Shown: one piece after another, positions 8,921 to 16,206 of the stretch
How the letters are laid out: the number at the start of each line of letters is the position of its first letter
Position numbering within the stretch: position 1 is the first letter of the stretch
From: JAAYKS01 sp964479435
GTDB lineage: Bacteria; Bacillota; Clostridia; Saccharofermentanales; UBA5734
Assembly: GCA_964479435.1 (NCBI GenBank)
Contig: CAYZME010000008.1
Coordinates: 1 to 38,219, forward strand
Direction of reading: 5' to 3'
Length of the DNA: 38,219 nt
Translations under genes and position numbers: made by a program
The notes under the pieces: model-generated
What the model was told of the DNA's origin: nothing
The model's input: the letters and a program-made list of their open reading frames with translations, nothing else
The model's database searches: none

Positions 8921-9148
8921 TCAAACAAGCCAACGCGCAAGCTCTGTTTGTAAATCTTCACAATGGTCGCTGTGCACAACGACATCCAGCGGCTTTGTCA
9001 AATCGAGACTGAAGATTCCCATGATGGATTTGGCGTCAACAACATAACGCCCGGAGGAGAGGTCAATTTCGTAGTCAAAGTGGTTGACGATTTGGACAAA
9101 TTCTTTGACATCATGGATGGTTTTGAGAACAAGGCGCAAACGGGTCAT
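8921..9148 (-). CDS. HPr-like protein without the phosphorylatable histidine
   Basis: The protein is 75 residues long and keeps the HPr fold pattern, most clearly in FDYEIDLSSGRYVVDAKSIMGIFSLDLTKPLDVVVHSD, where the segment VDAKSIMGIFSLDL corresponds to the regulatory-serine region of HPr. The N-terminal active-site motif (GLHARPA in true HPr) is absent; the matching stretch is KTIHDVKEFVQ. It therefore cannot act as a normal PTS phosphocarrier and may be a regulatory or structural relative. Similar short forms are familiar from Clostridia. ATG 9148 is preferred over the upstream MDRRCA extension because AGGAGGTG lies just before it. Confidence 0.82.
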   Translation of the reverse strand: MTRLRLVLKTIHDVKEFVQIVNHFDYEIDLSSGRYVVDAKSIMGIFSLDLTKPLDVVVHSDHCEDLQTELARWLV

Positions 9149-9270
9149 GGCACACCTCCTATCCATGCGGCAATGACAGATGTATCCATATTATATACCA
9201 CATATTCGACTCGCCGCGGGCTCTTTGCCGATCACGGACGGGCCGACGGATTACATAGCAGGTAACACGA

Positions 9271-10620
9271 ATGATCGAACGCATGAAGAACTATTCAATC
9301 GCATGCCATACGCTGGGTTGCAAAGTCAACCGGTATGAAACCGACGCGGTACGCGGCCGTTTTTTAGCCGCGGGCTTTCAAGAAGTACCGTTCGATCAAG
9401 CGGCGGATGTGTACCTGGTCAATACATGCACGGTCACTGGCGAGGCAGACCGCAAAACACGCCAAGTGTTGCGCCGGGCCCGCAAAATGAATCCGCAGGC
9501 GATCATTGCCGCGATGGGCTGCCACGTCGAAACCTATGGTGCCCAAGGCCTGGCGGATGTCTGTGTGGGTAGCGGCGCGCGGATGGAGTTGGTCTCGCGG
9601 ATTGAAAACGCGCTTGAAGCGCGCGCAAATGGCCTGGCGGTAACCGCGTCGACGATATGCCGACCCCTGCCTGACCAATTTGAAGAGATCGGGCCGGTGA
9701 TCGCCCAGTCGGAGAGCCGGGCCTATATCAAAATCCAGGACGGATGCGACGCGTTTTGCTCTTACTGCGCGATTCCCTACGCGCGGGGCAGATCGCGCAG
9801 CCGCGACTCCGCCGCGATCCTTCAGGAAGCAAAAGCATTGATTGCGGCGGGCTTTGAAGAAATCGTTTTAACAGGTATCCACTTGAGCGCGTACGCGATC
9901 GACAAAGGGAAAGACACGTTGGCTCTAGGCGTCCTCATCCGAGAACTGGCACAGTTGGATGGCATGCGCCGATTACGCCTGGGTTCGTTGGAACCTGAAT
10001 CTCTTTCGCCTTCATTCATTGAAATGATCTCTGGTATTTCTGTATTATGCCCTCATTTCCACTTGTCACTGCAAAGCGGCAGCGCGACCGTATTACAGCG
10101 AATGAATCGTGCATACGATCCACTTCGCTTTTCCCGTGTGGTGTCCGGTTTGCGGGCAGCTTTTCCAGGAGCCGGAATTACGACCGACGTCATGGCGGGC
10201 TTCCCCGGTGAGTCTGCCGCGGAACATGCGGATAGCGTCGCTTTCTGCCGGCAGATGGCATTTACGCGTATGCATATATTCCGATATTCCCGGCGCGACG
10301 GTACGAAAGCCGCTGATATGCCCGGGCAGGTTCCAGCCCCCGTTGCCGCCGAAAGGGCAAGAGAGCTCACGGTTTTGGCGGAGCAGATGGCGGTTGCGTT
10401 TTCGCGGCGTTTGCACGGTTCCACTCGCGAGATCCTGGTCGAATCCGTTGACGAGAAAGGGCATGGAGAGGGATACACGCCGGAATACGCACATGTGCGG
10501 CTGGTTGATATGAGACCTGGATGGGAAGGCCGAATCATTTCCTGCCGGCTTCAGGCTACGGATTCGTCGATTTTGTTGGGAACGCCGGTGCTTCCTGTCG
10601 ACGCGGATCCCTCCTATTGA
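9271..10620 (+). CDS. mtaB: tRNA t6A37 methylthiotransferase MtaB
   Basis: This is a radical SAM methylthiotransferase that converts t6A at tRNA position 37 to ms2t6A. The 449-residue protein has the full family order. The N-terminal MTTase domain has cysteines in LGCKVNRYETD, NTCTVTGEAD and AAMGCHVE. The radical SAM motif DGCDAFCSYCAIPYARGRSRSR has the CxxxCxxC cluster. The C-terminal TRAM-like domain starts near REILVESVDEKGHGEGYTPEYAHVRL. The start could also be ATG 9283 (MKNYSIACHTLGCK), four codons downstream, which is closer to the usual family N terminus. The ribosome binding site is weak for either. Confidence 0.93.
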   Translation: MIERMKNYSIACHTLGCKVNRYETDAVRGRFLAAGFQEVPFDQAADVYLVNTCTVTGEADRKTRQVLRRARKMNPQAIIAAMGCHVETYGAQGLADVCVGSGARMELVSRIENALEARANGLAVTASTICRPLPDQFEEIGPVIAQSESRAYIKIQDGCDAFCSYCAIPYARGRSRSRDSAAILQEAKALIAAGFEEIVLTGIHLSAYAIDKGKDTLALGVLIRELAQLDGMRRLRLGSLEPESLSPSFIEMISGISVLCPHFHLSLQSGSATVLQRMNRAYDPLRFSRVVSGLRAAFPGAGITTDVMAGFPGESAAEHADSVAFCRQMAFTRMHIFRYSRRDGTKAADMPGQVPAPVAAERARELTVLAEQMAVAFSRRLHGSTREILVESVDEKGHGEGYTPEYAHVRLVDMRPGWEGRIISCRLQATDSSILLGTPVLPVDADPSY

Positions 10621-10674
10621 TCCCGGCCGTGGTAAGATGGTACATATGGCTAACAGCCGAAAGGAGGCCAGATT

Positions 10675-10983
10675 ATGCGCTTCAACCGCTTTTCCAGTGA
10701 GGAGACGGGCGGCCGTGCCGCGAACAGCGCCGGTGCCAGTCATGAAACCGCGCGATTTGAGATGCCCAAGGACAACAGCGATTCAGTCAAGGATATCATG
10801 ACCGAAGTACTGCAGGCTCTGAGGGAGAAGGGGTATAACCCGGTCAACCAGCTGGTGGGATATTTTCTTTCCGGCGACCCCACTTATATAACCAGCCACA
10901 ATGGCGCGCGCGGCGTGATCCGCCGGATGGAGCGCGACGAGTTACTGGAAGTGATCATCCAGGAGTATATCGAGTCTCTCTGA
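10675..10983 (+). CDS. ireB: IreB family regulatory phosphoprotein (UPF0297)
   Basis: This is a small regulator of the IreB/DUF965 family with 102 residues. In enterococci IreB is a substrate of the Ser/Thr kinase IreK and affects cephalosporin resistance; the role in this organism is inferred by family only. The conserved core is SVKDIMTEVLQALREKGYNPVNQLVGYFLSGDPTYITSHNGARGVIRRMERDELLEVIIQEYI. The N-terminal tail, about 40 residues rich in Ser, Thr and Gly, is longer than usual. AAGGAGG lies just before the ATG. In many Firmicutes ireB is followed directly by ruvX and a DUF1292 gene; here an aldo/keto reductase gene is inserted, and its ATG overlaps the ireB stop (TGATG). Confidence 0.93.
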   Translation: MRFNRFSSEETGGRAANSAGASHETARFEMPKDNSDSVKDIMTEVLQALREKGYNPVNQLVGYFLSGDPTYITSHNGARGVIRRMERDELLEVIIQEYIESL

Positions 10984-11981
10984 TGGAAAGACGCAAGCTC
11001 GGCAACAGCGGGATTGAAGTATCCCGACTGTGCTATGGAACCTTGTCCTTTTGCGCGGCGCAAGCGGGTCTCTCTCCTGAACAGGGGGGGGATCTGTTGT
11101 TGTACGCCATGTCACGAGGGATTACTTTTTTTGACACGGCCGACAGTTATGGTACCTACCCGCACATTCGGCATGCGGTACGGCACGCCTCGACCCTGCC
11201 AGTCATATGCAGTAAAACATACGCGTATGATCGTGCCGGCGCGCAAGCCGCGGTCGACCGGGCCCGGCGGGAAACCGGCCTGGATGTGATCGATCTGTTT
11301 CTCCTGCACGAGCAGGAGACCACACTGACTTTACATGGGCATCGGGACGCATTTTCTTATTTGCTGGAGTGTAAAGAAAAGGGATGGATCCGGGCCATCG
11401 GCATCAGTACTCACGCGATCGAACCTGTGCGCGCTTTGACACAAGCCGTAGAAGGGCAGACGGATGGTTTATGGGTGGACCTTGACATAGGTCCTTACCG
11501 ATACGCGGATGTTGTACATCCGCTGCTCAATGTCGCCGGAATCGGCTTGCTGGACGGGTCAGCCGCCGCGATGGTACAAGCGGTACGCCACGCCCACAGG
11601 GCCGGCATCGGTGTGTTTGGGATGAAGATGCTGGGCGGAGGAAATCTGTTATCCCGTTTCGATGAAGCTGTAGAATTTGCTTTGGGGCTTGATTGTGTGC
11701 ACTCTTATGCTGTAGGTATGCAATCTCTCGACGAAATCGAAATGGATATCGCTCTGTTTGAAGGCAGGGAAGTGCCGCCGTCGGCGATGGCCGCGGCCAA
11801 AGCACGCCGGCGCCGTTTGCTGATAGAGGATTGGTGTACCGGGTGCGGCGCCTGTGTCGAGCGGTGCGCCGATGGCGCGATCCAGCTGGTAGATGGTCGC
11901 GCGCAACCCATCCCTGAGCGCTGCCTTCTGTGTGGCTATTGCGCCAGCGTGTGTCGTGATTTTGCCATTAAGGTGGTGTGA
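10983..11981 (+). CDS. Aldo/keto reductase fused to a C-terminal 2[4Fe-4S] ferredoxin domain
   Basis: The 332-residue protein combines an AKR TIM barrel (about residues 1-270) with a bacterial ferredoxin-like tail. The AKR start MERRKLGNSGIEVSRLCYG is typical, and the catalytic tetrad is plausible: Asp and Tyr in FFDTADSYG, Lys in VICSKTYAY and His in LFLLHEQE. The tail has two clusters, CTGCGACVERC and CLLCGYCASVC, each CxxCxxC with a following Cys. Such proteins may pass electrons between ferredoxin and an NAD(P)-dependent carbonyl reduction, but the substrate is unknown. The gene overlaps ireB by one base and ends three bases before ruvX, so it is cotranscribed with them. Confidence 0.88.
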   Translation: MERRKLGNSGIEVSRLCYGTLSFCAAQAGLSPEQGGDLLLYAMSRGITFFDTADSYGTYPHIRHAVRHASTLPVICSKTYAYDRAGAQAAVDRARRETGLDVIDLFLLHEQETTLTLHGHRDAFSYLLECKEKGWIRAIGISTHAIEPVRALTQAVEGQTDGLWVDLDIGPYRYADVVHPLLNVAGIGLLDGSAAAMVQAVRHAHRAGIGVFGMKMLGGGNLLSRFDEAVEFALGLDCVHSYAVGMQSLDEIEMDIALFEGREVPPSAMAAAKARRRRLLIEDWCTGCGACVERCADGAIQLVDGRAQPIPERCLLCGYCASVCRDFAIKVV

Positions 11982-11984
11982 TTT

Positions 11985-12419
11985 ATGCGCGTGATGGGAA
12001 TTGATTACGGCGATCGGCGGATCGGCATCGCACTCAGCGATGAAACCGGTGTGTTGGCAAGCGGTGTGGAGACCATTCGCTGGGATGGGGTGGACACCAG
12101 TCGCCCTCTGGCGCGCATCCATGAGCTTGTGTTGACGCGCGGGGTCGGTGAGATTGTGATCGGCTTGCCGCGACGCACCGATGGCAAATTCGGCGCGTCC
12201 GAAGCAAAAGCGGAGTCGTTTGCGGTTGCGTTGGCGAGCGCGACCGGCTTGCCTGTGCAACGCAAAGATGAGCGGTATACAACGGTGATCGCGGCCCGGA
12301 TGATGCGTGAAGCCGGGCATCCGTCAAAAGAGCGGAACGCGAGAATCGATCAGATTGCCGCCACCGTGATCCTGCAGGAAGAACTGGATGCAAGGCGGCG
12401 TCAGCGTGAAGAGATATGA
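11985..12419 (+). CDS. ruvX: Putative pre-16S rRNA nuclease / Holliday junction resolvase-like YqgF
   Basis: This is a 144-residue RNase H-like protein of the YqgF/RuvX family, implicated in processing the 5' end of 16S rRNA. The N-terminal motif MGIDYGDRRIGIALSD holds the first acidic residue, VIGLPRRTDGKFG the second region, and the C-terminal DQIAATVILQEEL the last catalytic Asp; DERYTTV is also typical. It belongs to the usual ireB-ruvX-DUF1292 neighbourhood, starts three bases after the aldo/keto reductase stop, and has an extended -10 promoter element overlapping its 3' end that could serve the next gene. Confidence 0.94.
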   Translation: MRVMGIDYGDRRIGIALSDETGVLASGVETIRWDGVDTSRPLARIHELVLTRGVGEIVIGLPRRTDGKFGASEAKAESFAVALASATGLPVQRKDERYTTVIAARMMREAGHPSKERNARIDQIAATVILQEELDARRRQREEI

Positions 12420-12425
12420 TATAAT
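12417..12425 (+). promoter_or_regulatory. Extended -10 promoter element before the DUF1292 gene
   Basis: TGATATAAT at 12417-12425 is a perfect extended -10 element (TGnTATAAT). The expected -35 position holds GGCGTC, a poor match. It overlaps the ruvX stop codon and lies about 45 bases before the next ATG, so it could give extra transcription of the genes downstream. Confidence 0.5.
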
Positions 12426-12469
12426 GTTCCGAAGTCTCAAAAAAGCCCAAGGGAAATGAGGACATCATC

Positions 12470-12865
12470 ATGGCTAACGATTTATTTAATACATACGAAT
12501 CGGATCTGGAAGCTTCTTCCTGTACACAAGGTGACTGTGCCAATTGCGGCCACGACCATGACCATGACCACGATACGGATGGCAGCGCGCTGATTACGAT
12601 GGTGGATGAGGAAACAGGCGAAGAATACACGTTTGAAATGGTAGATAGCATCGAAATGGATGGCGAAACCTACTGCTTGCTGGCGACGGTCGATGAGGAG
12701 CCAGAGGCGGTATTCGTCAAAGTAGTGACCGATGAGGACGGCTCGGAGTCGCTCATGAGTCTGGATGACGACGAGTTTGACCGCGTAGCTGCCGCGTACG
12801 AAAGCGTGCTCGACGAAGAGTTCGACGACGAAGACGACGAGGACGACGACGAGGACGACGAGTAA
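12470..12865 (+). CDS. DUF1292 family protein with His/Asp-rich and acidic low-complexity ends
   Basis: The 131-residue protein has the DUF1292 core, seen in ITMVDEETGEEYTFEMVDSIEMDGETYCLLATVDEEPEAVFVKVV. The N terminus contains CTQGDCANCGHDHDHDHD, three Cys with alternating His and Asp, which looks able to bind metal, as is common in clostridial members. The C terminus is an acidic run made almost only of Asp and Glu (about residues 117-131). The function of the family is unknown; it is a constant neighbour of ruvX in Firmicutes. A weak GAGG precedes the ATG. A second DUF1292-like gene follows after 11 bases. Confidence 0.9.
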   Translation: MANDLFNTYESDLEASSCTQGDCANCGHDHDHDHDTDGSALITMVDEETGEEYTFEMVDSIEMDGETYCLLATVDEEPEAVFVKVVTDEDGSESLMSLDDDEFDRVAAAYESVLDEEFDDEDDEDDDEDDE

Positions 12866-12876
12866 GTCGGATCCGT

Positions 12877-13212
12877 ATGAAACGCAAATCCGCCAGATCA
12901 ACCGACGACTCTCGCCGCAAGCCGGTTTTGCCTCCATCTGAAGGAGATATGCTGGCCGTGCTTGTCGATGTAGGCAGTCGCCGGGAGTATTACATGTCGT
13001 TTATCGATTCGTTTTACACGATGGGGCGGGAATATACCGTTATGTTCAAATACGAACCAGACGATGGGTCCCATCCGGAGCCGGAAATCGTGATCTTGCG
13101 GAACGAACCCGGTATAGGGGAACGTGTCTATAAATCCATAAAAGACAAGAAGGAACTGCAAAACGCGTTTGATGTTTTTTTTGAACGTTTCCGCGAGCAC
13201 GGAGGGTTGTGA
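12877..13212 (+). CDS. Second, divergent DUF1292-like protein
   Basis: This 111-residue protein is probably a paralogue of its neighbour. After a basic N-terminal tail (MKRKSARSTDDSRRK) comes a DUF1292-like stretch: MLAVLVDVGSRREYYMSFIDSFYTMGREYTVMFKYEPDDG, then EPEIVILRNEP, and a C-terminal helix ELQNAFDVFFERFREHG. It lacks both the Cys/His-rich start and the acidic tail of the first copy. The family assignment is by pattern and less certain than for the first gene. It ends 10 bases before the DUF2156 gene and its last codons (GGAGGG) may serve as that gene's ribosome binding site. Confidence 0.72.
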   Translation: MKRKSARSTDDSRRKPVLPPSEGDMLAVLVDVGSRREYYMSFIDSFYTMGREYTVMFKYEPDDGSHPEPEIVILRNEPGIGERVYKSIKDKKELQNAFDVFFERFREHGGL

Positions 13213-13222
13213 TTTTTTCCAT

Positions 13223-14149
13223 ATGACAGAGGATGCGTTTCATGCACTGTCAATTGCTGACAAAAAAATATATGACATGTGCCATGCCCAATCGGACAGC
13301 CGTATTTCGGACCTGTGCTTTAACAGCCGACTGGCGTGGAATCCGGGGTTTGGGTATCAGGTTGCGATGATTGACGGCTTGTTCTGCATGGTCAGCGATG
13401 GCGGCGTCTTTACCGTTCCGCATTTGGCGATGCCGCAAGGGGATCTCGAGAACGAGCGTTTTGCCCGGGTGATCTCAGAAGTACTCCTTTTGTTTGAGCG
13501 CCGGGGGTGGGAACTGTGCGTCATGTATGTTGAGGAGTCGCAGTTGCCCTTGTTTGAGTCCCTGTGCGGGCAAGGGTATACGATTACCGCCAGCTGTGAC
13601 AAAGATTTCAGCGACTACCTGTATGACGGCGAGTCGATGCGTACTTTGACCGGAAAAGCTTTACATGCCAAGCGCAATCACCGCAACCGGTTTGTACGTG
13701 AGTATCCGGATTACCAGTACGCGCGCATTCGCGCGGAGGATGGTCCGGAATGCTTGGAACTGGTCCGCGGATGGTGTATTGAGAAAGAATTTGACCCCTG
13801 TGACCTCACAGCAAGCGATTATGTGCCGATTCGCGAGGTGTTTCAACACTTTGACCAGTTGGATGTGCACGGTGGATTGATCCGGATCAAAGGCGCGGTT
13901 CGCGCGTTCGCGTTGGCCAGTGAGCTTGCGGATGGTTCGGCCGTCATCCATTTTGAAAAGGCAGATCCCGCATACGCCGGCTTATATGCGGCCATCAATC
14001 ATGAGGTCGTATGCAACGAGTTCCCGCACGCGCCGACGATCAACCGTGAGGAGGATATGGGCATCGAGGGCTTACGCAAAGCGAAACAGTCTTACCAGCC
14101 GGTGTCTTATGTGGATAAGTACGCCGTGACCATTCACCGGGCGGGATGA
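13223..14149 (+). CDS. DUF2156 (phosphatidylglycerol lysyltransferase C-terminal type) protein
   Basis: The 308-residue protein matches soluble DUF2156 proteins, which have two GNAT-like folds as in the C-terminal half of MprF. Supporting segments are SDLCFNSRLAWNPGFGYQVAMIDG, FESLCGQGYTITASCDKDFSDYLYDGESMRTLTGKALHAKRNHRNRFVREYPDYQYARI, and the C-terminal FEKADPAYAGLYAAINHEVVCNEFPHAPTINREEDMGIEGLRKAKQSYQPVSYVDKYAV. MprF proteins attach amino acids to lipids, but free-standing DUF2156 proteins lack the flippase part and have no proven substrate. ATG 13223 is preferred over a longer frame. Its stop overlaps the CPBP start (ATGA), so the two are tightly coupled. Confidence 0.86.
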   Translation: MTEDAFHALSIADKKIYDMCHAQSDSRISDLCFNSRLAWNPGFGYQVAMIDGLFCMVSDGGVFTVPHLAMPQGDLENERFARVISEVLLLFERRGWELCVMYVEESQLPLFESLCGQGYTITASCDKDFSDYLYDGESMRTLTGKALHAKRNHRNRFVREYPDYQYARIRAEDGPECLELVRGWCIEKEFDPCDLTASDYVPIREVFQHFDQLDVHGGLIRIKGAVRAFALASELADGSAVIHFEKADPAYAGLYAAINHEVVCNEFPHAPTINREEDMGIEGLRKAKQSYQPVSYVDKYAVTIHRAG

Positions 14150-15156
14150 ATCGGCCACCTGCCCACGAGGGCGGCCCGATCGGTTTAGACCCGGTTACAC
14201 CCGGCATGCGTTATGGCGCTTCGCCACGCTCGATCTTGGCTGCCGTGACCGTTTCTCTTTTGCTCATTTTAACTTATTATATCGCTCAAGCTTTTGCGCA
14301 ATTCATATATATCTTACTGTTATTGGCCGCGGGTTGGATCCGCGCCGCCCGGCACGGATTGCCCATCGCCGATCTCCAGACCGACATTTGGCACGCATTG
14401 GAGCGGGTCCAATCGCAATATACGGTGGTCGCGGTGATCTATGGCCTGATTCTGGCCGTATCGTATGCCGCGTTTATTCGCGCGCGCGGACGCGGCCGTT
14501 CTGCATATGTCTGGTTGGGGCGCCCCAAACGCAGCCACACTCTGGCATCGATCGCGGTGGCATTGGGGATGCTGGGTTCGGCCAATCTGGTGTTTGCCGC
14601 GTTGTCGGGGCTAACTGAAAGCATTCCTGTGATCGGGGATTGGATGACGCAATATCAAGCGGTTGTTGATTCCGCCTTTCCAGCCGGGGCCGGGGTTATC
14701 GGGCTGCTGTTGGGCGTCTGTGTTCTGGTCCCCATCGCTGAGGAATTGTTGTTCAGGGGGATCGTCCTGGGCGAATTATCGGCAGTCATGCCTCCCTGGC
14801 TGGCTGTCCTTGTGCAAGCCCTTCTATTTTCCTTGTTCCACATGCAGGGTATTCAGTCCCTTTACGTCTTTATACCGGGACTGGCCATGGGGATCGCGTA
14901 TCTGGCAACCCGGTCGATTTGGGTTCCTATATGGATGCATATGGTGTTTAATCTGATCGGGAGCGGTGCCCTGAACACAATAATGGGTGGTGAATCCGTT
15001 GTGACCCCGGTCTTGGGTGTGACTCTATTGGGATTTATCCCCATCGGGCTGATGTGCCTGGTCTGGTTGGGGAAAAACCGTGTGACGGGCGGCGTGTCGC
15101 AAACCACACAGGACAGATCTCAAATCAATGGTTCCACGCAGGAGGTGCGCGAATGA
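14146..15156 (+). CDS. CPBP family intramembrane metalloprotease
   Basis: This 336-residue membrane protein has about eight hydrophobic segments. The Abi/CPBP motifs are present: motif 1 PIAEELLFRGIVLGEL (EExxxR, about residues 196-211), motif 2 ALLFSLFHMQG (FxxxH, about 225-235) and motif 3 PIWMHMVFNLIG (HxxxN, about 264-275). The family resembles Rce1 CAAX proteases; bacterial members process peptides or act in bacteriocin self-immunity, and the target here is unknown. Start and stop codons overlap both neighbours (ATGA at each end), showing translational coupling with the DUF2156 gene and asnA. Confidence 0.9.
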   Translation: MNRPPAHEGGPIGLDPVTPGMRYGASPRSILAAVTVSLLLILTYYIAQAFAQFIYILLLLAAGWIRAARHGLPIADLQTDIWHALERVQSQYTVVAVIYGLILAVSYAAFIRARGRGRSAYVWLGRPKRSHTLASIAVALGMLGSANLVFAALSGLTESIPVIGDWMTQYQAVVDSAFPAGAGVIGLLLGVCVLVPIAEELLFRGIVLGELSAVMPPWLAVLVQALLFSLFHMQGIQSLYVFIPGLAMGIAYLATRSIWVPIWMHMVFNLIGSGALNTIMGGESVVTPVLGVTLLGFIPIGLMCLVWLGKNRVTGGVSQTTQDRSQINGSTQEVRE

Positions 15157-16172
15157 TTCGCTTTGAGAATGGGAATGCTTTCCCGGATGGGTATGAATCC
15201 CGAATGGATATCCGCGAAACCCAAATTGCCATAAAAATGATAAAGGATCATCTGGAATCGGAACTGGCGGATACGCTCAATCTGATCCGCGTGTCGGCGC
15301 CTTTGTTTGTGCGCCCGGAGACCGGTCTCAACGATGATCTCACCGGCATTGAACGCCCGGTTTCATTTGACGTACCGTCCATCGCGAAGGATGCGGAGAT
15401 CGTACAATCGCTGGCAAAATGGAAGCGGATGGCTCTGTACGAATACGCTTTCGCGGCGAATGAGGGTTTGTATACCGATATGAACGCGATTCGGCGCGAC
15501 GAAGCGCCGGATAATTTGCATTCGATCTATGTCGATCAGTGGGATTGGGAGTTGATCATCCATAAAGAACAGCGCACAAGTTGCTTTTTGCGGGCGATTG
15601 TCGGCGAGATCTACGCTTGTTTGCGTCGCGTGGAGAATCGTTTGTTGCGTTTGTATCCTTTTCTGGATCGCAAACTGCCGGACACCATTTATTTTGTGAC
15701 CGCGCAAGAGCTGGAAGATCGCTGGCCGCAGCTGTCGCCGCGGCAACGTGAGGACGCGATCTGCAAAGAGCACAAAGCGGTGTTCCTGATGGGAATCGGC
15801 GCCCCGCTTTCCGGCGGGAAACCGCACGATGGCCGGGCTCCCGACTATGATGATTGGTCGCTCAATGGCGATATTCTATTCTGGTATCCCGTATTGGAGC
15901 GCTCTGTGGAAATCTCATCGATGGGAATCCGCGTGGATGCCAAGACGATGCACGCGCAATTGGCCGCGGTCGGCGAGCTGGAGCGCGCCGGACGACCCTT
16001 TCACAGCCAAGTGCTAAATGGCACGCTGCCGCTCACCATCGGTGGCGGAATCGGCCAATCGCGCGTGTGTATGTTTTATCTTGACAAGGCACATATTGGC
16101 GAAGTGCAGGCATCGATCTGGCCCGCTGAAATCGTCCACGCCTGTCAATCGCGGGGGATCCGCTTGCTGTAA
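15153..16172 (+). CDS. asnA: Aspartate-ammonia ligase (AsnA-type asparagine synthetase)
   Basis: The enzyme makes asparagine from aspartate, ammonia and ATP. The 339-residue protein is of normal length and resembles class II tRNA synthetases. Clear family blocks are ETQIAIKMIKDHLESELADTLNLIRVSAPLFV, GLNDDLTGIERPVSFD, VQSLAKWKRMALYEYAF, GLYTDMNAIRRDE, HSIYVDQWDWE, the long stretch from LNGDILFWYPVLERSVEISSMGIRVD, and LPLTIGGGIGQSRVCMFYLDKAHIGEVQASIWP. ATG 15153 follows AGGAGGTG and overlaps the CPBP stop. The upstream extension in the same frame has no similarity and is ignored. Confidence 0.96.
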   Translation: MIRFENGNAFPDGYESRMDIRETQIAIKMIKDHLESELADTLNLIRVSAPLFVRPETGLNDDLTGIERPVSFDVPSIAKDAEIVQSLAKWKRMALYEYAFAANEGLYTDMNAIRRDEAPDNLHSIYVDQWDWELIIHKEQRTSCFLRAIVGEIYACLRRVENRLLRLYPFLDRKLPDTIYFVTAQELEDRWPQLSPRQREDAICKEHKAVFLMGIGAPLSGGKPHDGRAPDYDDWSLNGDILFWYPVLERSVEISSMGIRVDAKTMHAQLAAVGELERAGRPFHSQVLNGTLPLTIGGGIGQSRVCMFYLDKAHIGEVQASIWPAEIVHACQSRGIRLL

Positions 16173-16206
16173 CTCTTGACTGCCGGTCACGGGAGGGGAT
16201 GGATTG

